Of a stretch of DNA of 64,000 nucleotides, positions 29,334 to 37,883 are shown piece by piece. Origin of the DNA: Paracoccus jeotgali (GTDB lineage Bacteria; Pseudomonadota; Alphaproteobacteria; Rhodobacterales; Rhodobacteraceae); contig NZ_CP025583.1 of NCBI RefSeq assembly GCF_002865605.1, forward strand, positions 2,026,501 to 2,090,500. The letters run 5' to 3'. The notes under the pieces were generated by a model. That model did no database searches, was not told where the DNA came from, and worked only from the letters and a program-made list of their open reading frames with translations. Position numbers and translations under genes: made by a program. The stretch's first letter is position 1, and every line of letters starts with the position of its first letter.

Positions 29334-29729
29334 CTAACCGCCGCCCGAATCCGCGTTCCAGTCGCAGTCCCAGATCCCGGTCAGCGAGACATTCGCCAGC
29401 CGCAGCATCCGCGCCGCCGTCGCCCCCAGCGCCACCGCATCGCCGCGTTTCGCGCAATCCGCCACATCCACCGCCACCCCGGCCAGCGAGACCAGCCCCA
29501 GCTGCCACGCCATCCGCGACAGCTTTTCGGCCTGCGCGATCACCTGCCCCTCGCATCCCTGCTGCGCCAGATCGCAAAGCGTCCGCGCCGTCATCGCCAT
29601 CTGTTCCAGCGCAAGCTGGATCACGCTTTCCCCCGCCACCTCGCCCAGTTCGGTGACGATCCGCCGCAGCTGCGCCGAATCCATCCGCACCTCTTCCGCG
29701 ACTGCCAGCGCCGCAACCTTGTCCGTCAT
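29334..29729 (-). CDS. hypothetical small helical protein
   Basis: This encodes a 131-residue protein I do not recognise. It is strongly helical, with the pattern MDSAQLRRIVTELGEVAGES, ALEQMAMTARTLCDLAQQ and GVAVDVADCAKRGDAVALG, and has no signal peptide or membrane segment. The four-helix feel resembles an Hpt or similar bundle, but no phospho-acceptor His lies in a fitting place. It sits 84 bases upstream of the M17 gene on the same strand and is divergent from the carbonic anhydrase gene. Coding is supported by codon use and by a start that fits the spacing. Confidence 0.7.
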   Translation of the reverse strand: MTDKVAALAVAEEVRMDSAQLRRIVTELGEVAGESVIQLALEQMAMTARTLCDLAQQGCEGQVIAQAEKLSRMAWQLGLVSLAGVAVDVADCAKRGDAVALGATAARMLRLANVSLTGIWDCDWNADSGGG

Positions 29730-29872
29730 TCGCCATACCCTTTGCGTCCAAGCAGCTTAGGCGAACATGGCAGCGGGCTGTTATGATTTCCTTACCCGGC
29801 GCCGGAAAATATCGCTCGAATTGAAGGCATTCTGCGCCTATCTACGGGGTGCGCGAAAGGAAAGGACCACAG

Positions 29873-30520
29873 ATGCACAATGCGAGAGTTCTGCCGCATT
29901 ACCTTGTCAGCCGGTATAATGGCTGGCGCGCCACGACATTCGCGGAAAACCGGGCCTGGTACAGCCGTCTGGCCGATGAGGGGCAGCGCCCCCGCGCGAT
30001 GGTGATTTCCTGCTGCGATTCGCGGGTGCATGTCACCTCGATCTTCGGGGCCGATACGGGCGAGTTCTTCATTCACCGCAACATCGCCAACCTCGTGCCG
30101 CCCTATACGCCGGACGGCAACCAGCACGGCACCTCGGCCACGGTCGAATATGCGGTGCTGGCGCTGAAGGTCGCCCATCTGATCGTCATGGGCCACACCA
30201 AATGCGGCGGCGTTGCCGGGTGTCATGCGATGTGCAGCGGCAAGGCCCCTGATCTGGAGGAGGATTCCAGCTTTATCGGTCGCTGGATGGATATTCTGCG
30301 GCCGGGATATGAACGCATTTCGGACCTGCCGGAACCCGATCAGGTGCCGGCGCTGGAACGCGAGGCGGTGATGATCTCGCTGGAAAACCTGATGACCTTC
30401 CCCTTTGTCCGCGAGGCGGTCGAGACCGGGCACCTGACCCTGCACGGCCTGATCCACGACATCGGCGACGGCACGCTGCTGCAGTTCGACGGCCCGGCGG
30501 GGCGGTTCGTGCCGGTCTGA
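29873..30520 (+). CDS. beta-class carbonic anhydrase
   Basis: This is a zinc enzyme that interconverts CO2 and bicarbonate. The 215-residue protein has the first zinc Cys and the Asp-Arg pair in SCCDSRVHVTSIFGADTGE, then FFIHRNIANLVPP, and the His and second Cys ligands in IVMGHTKCGGVAGC. The start at 29873 has an AAAGGA site; an in-frame GTG or similar at 29849 would add eight residues. Its stop overlaps the next gene's start (TGATG), making it the first gene of a four-gene coupled run with an MFS carrier and two glycosyltransferases. Confidence 0.95.
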   Translation: MHNARVLPHYLVSRYNGWRATTFAENRAWYSRLADEGQRPRAMVISCCDSRVHVTSIFGADTGEFFIHRNIANLVPPYTPDGNQHGTSATVEYAVLALKVAHLIVMGHTKCGGVAGCHAMCSGKAPDLEEDSSFIGRWMDILRPGYERISDLPEPDQVPALEREAVMISLENLMTFPFVREAVETGHLTLHGLIHDIGDGTLLQFDGPAGRFVPV

Positions 30521-31707
30521 TGCGGCGCTTCACCGCCGGCATCTGGGTTCTGGTGCTGGGCTATACGCTCAGCCAGTTCTACCGGACGTTTCTGGCGGTG
30601 CTGGCGCCCCGGTTGCAGCAGGATCTGGGGGCCGGGCCGGACGATCTGGCGATCTCGTCGGGGATCTGGTTTCTGGCCTTTGCCGCCATGCAGGTGCCGG
30701 TCGGGCGCAGTCTCGACCGGATCGGGCCGCGGCGGACGGCGGCGGGGCTGATGCTGGTCGCGGCGGCCGGGGCGGCTGTCTTCGCCAGCGCCACCCTGCC
30801 CTGGCATCTGCATCTGGCGATGGTGCTGATCGGCATCGGCTGTTCCTCGGCGCTGATGTCGGCCTATTACATCTTTGCCCGCAACTACCCTGCGCGGGAT
30901 TTCGGGATGCTGGCAGGCGTGTTTGTGGCCCTTGGCGCCTCGGGCAATCTGCTCAGCGCCGCGCCGCTGGTCTCGCTGACCGAGGCGATGGGCTGGCGCT
31001 CGGCGCTGTGGCTGATGGGTGGGCTGACGCTGGCCATTGCCGCCGCCAAATGGCTGGTCGTCCGCGATCCCCCGCATCTGGACGCAAGCCACCCCTCGGG
31101 CGGGCTGCGAGAGGTGCTGCGGTTGCGCGCGTTGTGGTTCATCCTGCCGCTTTTTGCGGTGAATTACGGCGCCTCGGCCGCGATTCGCGGGCTGTGGGCC
31201 GGGCCATACCTGCAAGAAGTGTTCGACGCCTCGCAGGACAGGGTCGGGCAGGCGACGCTGCTGATGGGGCTGGCGATGATCGCGGGGAACTTCCTTGCCG
31301 GTCCGGCGGTGCGGGTGATCGGCTCGGTCCGGCGCACGATCATCATCGGCACCAGCGCGACGATGATCTCCATCGCGGCGCTGTGGCTGTTTCCGGCCAG
31401 CAGCCTGGGGCTGTCGGTTCTGCTGCTGGCGCTGGTGGGCTTTACCGGCGCCTTCTATGTGCTGATGATCGCGCATGGCCGCGCCTTTCTGCCGCCGCAT
31501 CTGGTCGGGCGCGGGGTCACCTTTCTGAACATGTTCTCGATCGGCGGGACGGGGCTTTTGCAGTTCGGCTCGCGTCCGGTCTATAACGCGGCGACCGGGC
31601 TTGCCGGTCCTGCCGCCGCCTATTCGACGCTGTTCCTGTTCTTTGCGCTGCCGCTTGCGTTAGGCTTGGGGCTGTATCTTCTGACCCCCGAGGCCCCGGA
31701 TGACTGA
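30520..31707 (+). CDS. MFS transporter
   Basis: This is a major facilitator superfamily carrier of 395 residues with about 12 hydrophobic segments. The loop 2-3 signature appears as VGRSLDRIGPRRTAAG after the second helix, and a second charged loop near RTIIIGTSATM. The substrate cannot be read from sequence. It starts within the carbonic anhydrase stop codon and ends eight bases into the next gene, so expression is likely linked to its neighbours. Confidence 0.9.
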   Translation: MRRFTAGIWVLVLGYTLSQFYRTFLAVLAPRLQQDLGAGPDDLAISSGIWFLAFAAMQVPVGRSLDRIGPRRTAAGLMLVAAAGAAVFASATLPWHLHLAMVLIGIGCSSALMSAYYIFARNYPARDFGMLAGVFVALGASGNLLSAAPLVSLTEAMGWRSALWLMGGLTLAIAAAKWLVVRDPPHLDASHPSGGLREVLRLRALWFILPLFAVNYGASAAIRGLWAGPYLQEVFDASQDRVGQATLLMGLAMIAGNFLAGPAVRVIGSVRRTIIIGTSATMISIAALWLFPASSLGLSVLLLALVGFTGAFYVLMIAHGRAFLPPHLVGRGVTFLNMFSIGGTGLLQFGSRPVYNAATGLAGPAAAYSTLFLFFALPLALGLGLYLLTPEAPDD

Positions 31708-32740
31708 CCCCAGCAAGATCGAGGTGATCGCACCGAACCTCAAGCGCCGCCTGTCGGGCGTCACCGCGACGGTGGTGCGCCTGATCCCGGTGCAAGAGCG
31801 GATGATCGGCATCGTCACCACCGGGCCGGGCCTGCCCGACAGCCTGCCGCATGTGACGCTGACGCAGGCCGCGAGCCTGCCGCGCGACCAGTGGCGAGTC
31901 TGGCACGCGCGGCGCAACACGGAAATGGCGCTTGGGCTGCTGCTGCGGCGGGTGCTGGGGCGGCGGTTTAGGCTGCTGTTCACCTCGGCCGCGCAGCGCG
32001 ATCATAGCGGGTTCACCAAATGGCTGATCCGCCAGCAGGATGCGGTGATCGCGACCTCGCCACAGGCAGCGTCCTATCTGGAGCGAGAGGCGAGCGTCAT
32101 CCTGCACGGCGTCGACACCCAGGTCTTTCACCCCGCCGCCGACAAGCGCGCGCTGCGGGACAGCCTTGGGCTGGACCCGGATGCCGTGCTGATCGGCTGT
32201 TTCGGCCGGGTGCGGGCGCAGAAAGGCGTCGATCTGCTGGTCGAGGCCGCGCTGCGGCTGTTTCCCGACCGGCCCAAGGCGCAGTTGATCCTGACCGGCC
32301 GCATCACACCCGACAATGAAAGCTTCGTCACCGGCCTGAAGACCCGCATCGCCGCCGCGGGCCTTGCCCAACGGGTGCGGTTTCTGGGCGAACTGCCGTG
32401 GGAGGAGGTCGTCTGCCATTATCAGGCGCTCGACCTCTTTGCCGCCCCGGCCCGGTGGGAGGGGTTCGGGCTGACCCCGCTCGAAGCGATGGCCTGCGGC
32501 GTGCCGGTGGTGGCAAGCCGGGTGGGCGCCTATGAGACGCTGATCGAGGACGGCGTCACCGGCTCTCTGGTGCCGCCGGACGATGCGGACGCGCTGACCG
32601 AGGCGGTGGCGGCATGGCTGGACGATCCGGCACGGCGCGAGGCCGCGGGACACGCGGCGCGCGATCACGTCACCCGCAATCACGCCATCGAGGACGAGGC
32701 CCGCGCCATCGTCGCCGTCTATCGAAAGCTGCTGGCATGA
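31700..32740 (+). CDS. group 1 (GT4-type) glycosyltransferase
   Basis: This is a GT-B fold glycosyltransferase of 346 residues. The C-terminal domain has IGCFGRVRAQKGVDLLVEA (glycine-rich phosphate loop) and WEGFGLTPLEAMACGVPVVA with the E-x7-E nucleotide-sugar motif, then GAYETLIEDGVTGSLVP. Lipopolysaccharide core transferases of Rhodobacteraceae look like this, so a role in LPS core or exopolysaccharide is likely but inferred. It overlaps the MFS gene by eight bases and the GT29-like gene by four. Confidence 0.92.
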   Translation: MTDPSKIEVIAPNLKRRLSGVTATVVRLIPVQERMIGIVTTGPGLPDSLPHVTLTQAASLPRDQWRVWHARRNTEMALGLLLRRVLGRRFRLLFTSAAQRDHSGFTKWLIRQQDAVIATSPQAASYLEREASVILHGVDTQVFHPAADKRALRDSLGLDPDAVLIGCFGRVRAQKGVDLLVEAALRLFPDRPKAQLILTGRITPDNESFVTGLKTRIAAAGLAQRVRFLGELPWEEVVCHYQALDLFAAPARWEGFGLTPLEAMACGVPVVASRVGAYETLIEDGVTGSLVPPDDADALTEAVAAWLDDPARREAAGHAARDHVTRNHAIEDEARAIVAVYRKLLA

Positions 32741-33369
32741 CCCCGCTGCGCTTCATCGCCGCTCGGCTGCTGCGCAATGACGCGATGCTGTCCAGCCTGT
32801 CGGTGCCGCAGGGGCAGTTGCTCGACCGGCTGGCCGAGCGCAGCGTGGCGCTGGTCGGCAATGCGCGGGCCCTGCGGGACAGCCGGCAGGGCGCGGCCAT
32901 CGACGACCATGATCTGGTGGTGCGGATCAACCTGGCGCCCATGCCCGCGCCTGAAAGCCACGGCACGCGCACCGACTGGCTGGGTCTGGCCACCCGCCTG
33001 CCCCGTGCCGAGCTGGCGCGGATCAAGCCGGGGCGCATCCTGTGGATGTCGCACAAGCGCAAGCGGCTGGATTATCGCAGCGCCCATTCGCCGGGCTTCT
33101 ATCTGCACCCGCTGGCCGATCATCAGGCGCTGCGCGCAGAGCTTGGCGCCCCGCCCAGCACCGGGCTGATGCTGATCGAGCTGCTGCTGCGCGGGGATCT
33201 GTCGCGGCTCGATCTTTACGGCTTCGACTTCTTCGCCTCGAAATCGCTGACCGGCAGCCGCGGCGCCGATCAGGTGCCGCATGATTTCGACGCCGAGGCC
33301 GCATGGGTGGCCGCGCGCCTGACAGCCGACCCGCGCCTGCATCTGCACCGCCTCCGCCTGGCCGGTTAG
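32737..33369 (+). CDS. GT29-like glycosyltransferase with sialyl motifs
   Basis: This is a 210-residue protein resembling family 29 sialyltransferases. The large sialyl motif is at about residues 37-68 (VALVGNARALRDSRQGAAID followed by HDLVVRINLAP). The small motif is at about 139-163 (PPSTGLMLIELLLRG, then DLYGFDFF). The very-small motif is HDFDAE at 182-187, with the His and Glu in register. No membrane anchor is seen. In animals this family adds sialic acid from CMP-sialic acid; here the donor could be another CMP-activated sugar such as Kdo. No CMP-sugar synthase is nearby. Start is by ATGA overlap with the GT4 gene. Confidence 0.82.
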   Translation: MTPLRFIAARLLRNDAMLSSLSVPQGQLLDRLAERSVALVGNARALRDSRQGAAIDDHDLVVRINLAPMPAPESHGTRTDWLGLATRLPRAELARIKPGRILWMSHKRKRLDYRSAHSPGFYLHPLADHQALRAELGAPPSTGLMLIELLLRGDLSRLDLYGFDFFASKSLTGSRGADQVPHDFDAEAAWVAARLTADPRLHLHRLRLAG

Positions 33370-33397
33370 GACCGGCGGGCGGGGCAGCGGACGGCGG

Positions 33398-35803
33398 CTA
33401 TTTGCGCAGCACGCCGCCAGTGGCCTTGCCGACCTTGTCGATGATCTTCGCGGCCACGGCCTCGATCTCGGCATCGGTCAGGGTCTTGTCGCGCGGCTGA
33501 AGATGCACGGTGATGGCCACGGATTTCTTGCCCTGACCCATCTGCGCCTCGGCCTTGTCGCCGATGAACTGGTCGAAGACCTGCACCCGCTCGATCAGCG
33601 CCTTGTCGGCCCCGGCGGCGGCGTTGACGATGCTGGACGCCTCGACCCCGCGATCGACGACAAAGGCGAAATCCCGATCCGCGCCCTGCAGGGCCGAGGC
33701 GTTCAGCGCCGGCCGCGTCGTCACGCGCGTCTTGGGCAGCGGCACGTTCGGTAGGTGGATGGTAAAGGCCACGGCCGGGCCCTTGACGTCCATCTGACGC
33801 AGAATGCGGGGATGGACCTCGCCAAAGCTCGCCAGACGGTTCGGCCCAAGCTGGATGTTGCCGGCGCGGCCGGGATGCCACCAGCCGTCCAGCTTGCGGT
33901 CGATCTGGGTGCGGGCGGGGGCGCCGATGGTCTGCAGGATCGCCTCGGCATCGGCCTTGGCGTCATAGATGTCGACCGCCCGGCGCGAGCCATGCGGATC
34001 GCGGGCGGCATTGGCCCCGACCAGCAGTCCGGTCAGCCGCAGCGATTGCTGCCCCGGCTCGCCGCCGGAAAAGACCGGGCCGCATTCGAACAGCGCCAGA
34101 TCGGCAAAGCCGCGCGCCTGGTTGCGCGCCGCCGCCGCCAGCAGGCCGGGCAGCAGGTCGGGCCGCAGATGGGTCATCTCGCTGCTGATCGGGTTCTCGA
34201 TCCGCACCGCATCCTGCCCGCCACCGAACAGCGCCGCCGAGTCCTGATCGACAAAGCTGTAGGTGACACATTCGTTATATCCCAGCGCGGCGGCCATGCG
34301 CCGGGCCTCGCCCTCGCGCCGCTGCAACGGGGTCAGCACCGGCTGCGGCACGCCGGGACGCGGGCGCGGCAGGGGCTGGCCGACCAGCCGGGTCAGGCTG
34401 GCGATGCGGGCGATTTCCTCGATCAGATCGGCCTCGCCCTGGATATCGGGCCGCCAGCTGGGGACATGGGCCATGTCGCCATCCATGCGAAAGCCCAGAT
34501 GTTCCAGCGTCTGGCGCTGCACGGTATCCTCGATCTGCATCCCGACCAGGCTGACCACGCGGTCGGTATCCAGCCGATAGGCGCGCGCGTGGTCCGGCAC
34601 CTCGCCCGCCGTCACGACGTTGGACGCCTCGCCGCCGCACAGGTCCAGCACCATCCGGGTCGCGAGTTCCAGCCCCGGCAGGGTGAATTCCGGGTCGATC
34701 CCCCGCTCGAACCGATAGCGCGCGTCCGAGTTGATGCGCAGCGCCCGGCCCGTGGTCGCGGTGGCGATGGGGTCGAAATAGGCGGCCTCGATGAAGACAT
34801 CCGTCGTTCCGGGCTGGGCGCCGGTCTCGGCCCCGCCCATGACGCCGGCGATGGACAAAAGCCGGCTGGCATCGGTGATGACCACCGCGCCTTCGGGCAG
34901 CGCATAGGTTTTGTCGTCCAGCGCCTGCAGCGTCTCGCCGGCCAGCGCCCCGCGCAGATGCAGGTTCCCATCAAGCTGCGCCATGTCGAAGACATGCAGC
35001 GGCCGGTTCAGGTCGTGGGTGAAGTAATTGGTGATATCGACCAGCGCATTGATCGGCCGCAGACCGATGGCGCGCAGCCGCTTTTGCAGCCAGTCGGGCG
35101 ACGGCCCGTTGGTCACGCCGCGCACCACCCGCCCGGCAAAGAACGGCGCGCTGGCCGCGATTTCGGGCGCGATCGAGACCCCGGTCGGGCAGTCGAACTG
35201 CCCTTCGACCCGGATCTGCTCCAGCGGCTTCAGCGTGCCCAGACCGCGCGCGGCCAGATCGCGGGCGATGCCGCGCACGCCCAGCGCGTCGGGGCGGTTG
35301 GGGGTGATCTTGATCTCGATCACCGGGTCGATCCGGTCGGGCGCATGTTCGGCCAGCCAGTCGATGAAGCGCTGCCCGACCTGACCCGAGGGCAGCTCGA
35401 TGATGCCGTCATGCTCGTCCGACAGCTCCAACTCGCGTTCCGAGGCCATCATGCCGTGACTTTCGACGCCCCGGATGCGCCCGACCGACAGCGTGGTGTC
35501 GATGCCGGGAACATAATCGCCGGGCCGCGCCAGAACGCCGATCAGCCCGGCACGCGCATTGGGTGCGCCGCAGACGATCTGCGCCTCGCCGCTGTCGGTT
35601 TCGACCCGCAGGACGCGCAGCCGGTCGGCATCGGGATGCTGCTCGGCATGGGTGATGCGGGCCAGCCGAAAGCTGGCCAGCCGGGCGGCGGGATCGCTGA
35701 TCTCTTCCACCTCGAGACCCAGATCGGTCAGGGCCTCGGCGATTTCGTTGACCGTGGCGTCGGTTTCCAGATGGTCCTTGAGCCAGGACAGGGTGAATTT
35801 CAT
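33398..35803 (-). CDS. pheT: phenylalanyl-tRNA synthetase beta subunit
   Basis: PheT is the large subunit of the alpha2-beta2 enzyme that charges tRNA-Phe. The 801-residue protein has the N-terminal MKFTLSWLKDHLETDATVNE, a tRNA-binding OB domain (ADRLRVLRVETDSGEAQIVC), the B3/4 editing domain, the B5 domain, a class II-like core and the C-terminal FDX-ACB domain (RVQVFDQFIGDKAEAQMGQG). The start at 35803 gives the normal N-terminus. pheS is not adjacent within this window. It ends 28 bases from the convergent GT29 gene. Confidence 0.97.
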   Translation of the reverse strand: MKFTLSWLKDHLETDATVNEIAEALTDLGLEVEEISDPAARLASFRLARITHAEQHPDADRLRVLRVETDSGEAQIVCGAPNARAGLIGVLARPGDYVPGIDTTLSVGRIRGVESHGMMASERELELSDEHDGIIELPSGQVGQRFIDWLAEHAPDRIDPVIEIKITPNRPDALGVRGIARDLAARGLGTLKPLEQIRVEGQFDCPTGVSIAPEIAASAPFFAGRVVRGVTNGPSPDWLQKRLRAIGLRPINALVDITNYFTHDLNRPLHVFDMAQLDGNLHLRGALAGETLQALDDKTYALPEGAVVITDASRLLSIAGVMGGAETGAQPGTTDVFIEAAYFDPIATATTGRALRINSDARYRFERGIDPEFTLPGLELATRMVLDLCGGEASNVVTAGEVPDHARAYRLDTDRVVSLVGMQIEDTVQRQTLEHLGFRMDGDMAHVPSWRPDIQGEADLIEEIARIASLTRLVGQPLPRPRPGVPQPVLTPLQRREGEARRMAAALGYNECVTYSFVDQDSAALFGGGQDAVRIENPISSEMTHLRPDLLPGLLAAAARNQARGFADLALFECGPVFSGGEPGQQSLRLTGLLVGANAARDPHGSRRAVDIYDAKADAEAILQTIGAPARTQIDRKLDGWWHPGRAGNIQLGPNRLASFGEVHPRILRQMDVKGPAVAFTIHLPNVPLPKTRVTTRPALNASALQGADRDFAFVVDRGVEASSIVNAAAGADKALIERVQVFDQFIGDKAEAQMGQGKKSVAITVHLQPRDKTLTDAEIEAVAAKIIDKVGKATGGVLRK

Positions 35804-36046
35804 GGCGCACCTTGATCTTCGCGCACCCCGAACCGAGGCCGCAGGCGGATTTACAGCCTTGAAACGAACGCGGGCCGGGGCGTCAACCCCGCTTGGCCTT
35901 GTCACCCCCGGATTTGCCGGTGGCGCAAGGGGGCGGGCGGCCGGTTGGCAGCGCCGTGAGCCTGCGACAGATCGACCGCGGCCGGGGCTTCAAGGCATCG
36001 TGACGGCGGGAAACTCTTTACTCGATTAAAATGGTCGCGTAAGTCG

Positions 36047-36063
36047 GAAACACGACTCGTTTC
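36047..36063. promoter_or_regulatory. inverted repeat upstream of the FTR1 iron cluster
   Basis: A perfect inverted repeat GAAAC-N7-GTTTC (36047-36063) lies 20 bases before the first gene of the iron uptake operon, in the 279-base region divergent from pheT. Its spacer contains the GANTC sequence GACTC. An AT-richer patch (36015-36032) just upstream could be the promoter. An iron regulator site is inference; it does not match a classic Fur box by eye. Confidence 0.4.
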
Positions 36064-36082
36064 AACTGACAGGGAATTGCCC

Positions 36083-36616
36083 ATGCCTCGATTGCACCTC
36101 GCCGCCGCCGCTTTTGCCAGCCTTGCCCTCGCCTCGGCCGCAAGCGCCGCAGAATATCCCATCGGCGAGCCGCAGGAAGGTGGCGGGCTGGAAATCGCGG
36201 CGGTCTATCTGCAGCCGATCCAGATGGACCACGAGGGCATGATGACCCCGGCGGCCGAATCTGACATCCACCTCGAGGCCGATATCCACGCGCTTGGCGG
36301 CAACCCGAACGGGCTGGCCGAGGGCGAATGGGCGCCCTATCTGCAGATTGGCTATACGCTGACCAAGAAGGGCAGCGACTGGACCGCCGAGGGCAAGATG
36401 ATGCCGATGGTCGCCAATGACGGCCCCCATTACGGCGACAACGTCAAGATGGACGGGCCGGGCGAATATCATCTGGAACTGTCCATCGCGCCGCCCGACG
36501 GGATGCAGTTCGGCCGCCACACCGACCCCGAGACCGGCGTCGCGGCATGGTTCGACGCCTTCACCAAGGATTACGACTTCACCTTTGCCGGCACCGGCAA
36601 GAAGGGTGGCTATTGA
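36083..36616 (+). CDS. periplasmic iron-binding protein (P19/Tpd-type, FtrA-like)
   Basis: This is a 177-residue exported protein with a signal peptide ending ASAASAAEY and an iron-transport domain of the P19/Tpd family. Seen are AVYLQPIQMDHEGMMTPA with a Met/His metal-binding region, ESDIHLEADIHALGGNPNG, MPMVANDGPHYGDNVKMDG and GEYHLELSIAPP. P19 proteins bind copper and iron and deliver iron to an FTR1 permease. The start is ATG 36083 after an AGGGAA site; a TTG six bases earlier is less likely. It opens a four-gene operon whose order equals FtrABCD of Brucella. Confidence 0.9.
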   Translation: MPRLHLAAAAFASLALASAASAAEYPIGEPQEGGGLEIAAVYLQPIQMDHEGMMTPAAESDIHLEADIHALGGNPNGLAEGEWAPYLQIGYTLTKKGSDWTAEGKMMPMVANDGPHYGDNVKMDGPGEYHLELSIAPPDGMQFGRHTDPETGVAAWFDAFTKDYDFTFAGTGKKGGY

Positions 36617-36676
36617 TCCACGACCGGCGGGCCGCACACCCCGGCCCGCCACCCCGTGACCTCGCAGGAGACTGAC

Positions 36677-37024
36677 ATGAAACCGCTTTTGACTGCCGCG
36701 CTGTTTGCCGCCGGGCTGTCGCTGGTTCCGGCGGGCGCGCTGCGCGCCGCCGACATGCCGGTGATCGAGGTGACGCTGAATGACGGCGTGGTGACGCCGC
36801 AGCATATCGAGGTCGAGGCCGGAAAGCCCTTCAAGCTGGCGATCCGCAACATCGGCACCACCGCGGCCGAGTTCGAAAGCCTGCGCCTCTACAAGGAAAA
36901 GGTGCTGGCGCCGGGGGCGGAATCCTTCCTGGTCTTCCGCAAGCTGTCGCCCGGCACCTATCCGTTCTTCGAGGAATTCCACATGAACCTCGACAGCGCC
37001 AACGGGACCATCACCGCGAAATAG
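36677..37024 (+). CDS. cupredoxin-domain protein of iron uptake (FtrB-like)
   Basis: This is a 115-residue exported cupredoxin-like protein. After the signal peptide (about residues 1-24, ending LRAAD) come VIEVTLNDGVVTPQHIEVEA, IRNIGTTAAEFESL and LSPGTYPFFEEFHMNL. In FtrABCD-type systems the small cupredoxin is thought to oxidise ferrous iron with a bound copper before transport. A single His-Met pair near the C-terminus is consistent with a partial copper site. It lies 60 bases after the P19-like gene and 13 before the permease, with an AGGAG site. Confidence 0.86.
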   Translation: MKPLLTAALFAAGLSLVPAGALRAADMPVIEVTLNDGVVTPQHIEVEAGKPFKLAIRNIGTTAAEFESLRLYKEKVLAPGAESFLVFRKLSPGTYPFFEEFHMNLDSANGTITAK

Positions 37025-37037
37025 ACCGGAGACAACC

Positions 37038-37883
37038 ATGCTGACCCAGATCCTTTTCATCGTCTGGCGCGAAAGCGTCGAGGCGCTGCTGGTCGTCGGA
37101 ATCCTCGCCGCCTGGATGGCCGCGAACGAAACCGCCGCGGCGGGGCGGAAATATCTGTGGGGCGGGGTTCTGGCCGGGCTGGCGCTTGCGGCGGTGCTGG
37201 CCGGCGCGCTGATGGTGTTCGCCAACGCCCTGTCGGGCGAGGCGCAGGACTGGTTCCAGACCGCGCTGGTGCTGATCGCGGGCGTGCTGATCGTGCAGAT
37301 GGTCAGCTGGATGCACGCCCATGGCCGCACGCTCAAGGGCGAGCTGCATGACGGGCTGTCGCAGGCCACCCGCCAGCGCCACTGGTGGGGGATCTTTGCG
37401 CTGGCGCTGATCGCGGTCGGCCGCGAGGGCAGCGAGACGGTGGTGTTCCTGTATGGCATCCTGTCCGCCGGGGCCGATGCGGTCGGCGGGCTGCTGCCGG
37501 TGATCGGGGCGATTCTGGGCGGCTTTGCGCTGGCGCTGGCGACCTATGGGCTGTTGCAGCTTGGCCGGCGCTGGCTGTCCTGGCGGCTGTTCTTTCGCGT
37601 GACCGAGGTGCTGCTGCTGCTGCTGGCCTGCCAGATGTTCACCAGCGGCGCCGAAAAGCTGATCGGGCTGGGCGTGCTGCCCTTTACCGATCCGCTGTGG
37701 GACACAAGCTGGCTGGTCAATGACATGAGCCGCTGGGGCGGGCTGGTCGCCGGGCTGACCGGCTATCGCGCCATGCCCGGCGCGGTCACGGTCGCGGTCT
37801 GGGTGGTCTATTGGGGGGCGATCTACGCGATCTCGTCCTGGCAATCGCGCCAGACCCGGCCCGCCACGGGGGGCGCGGCATGA
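37038..37883 (+). CDS. FTR1 family iron permease
   Basis: This is a high-affinity iron permease of 281 residues with about seven membrane helices. The first iron motif is WRESVEALLVVGIL (R-E-x2-E) near the N-terminus, and the second is VGREGSETVVFLYGIL in the middle; both are diagnostic of FTR1. It moves iron supplied by the P19-like and cupredoxin partners. It overlaps the following ferredoxin-type gene by four bases, so all four proteins are probably made as one unit. Confidence 0.95.
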   Translation: MLTQILFIVWRESVEALLVVGILAAWMAANETAAAGRKYLWGGVLAGLALAAVLAGALMVFANALSGEAQDWFQTALVLIAGVLIVQMVSWMHAHGRTLKGELHDGLSQATRQRHWWGIFALALIAVGREGSETVVFLYGILSAGADAVGGLLPVIGAILGGFALALATYGLLQLGRRWLSWRLFFRVTEVLLLLLACQMFTSGAEKLIGLGVLPFTDPLWDTSWLVNDMSRWGGLVAGLTGYRAMPGAVTVAVWVVYWGAIYAISSWQSRQTRPATGGAA

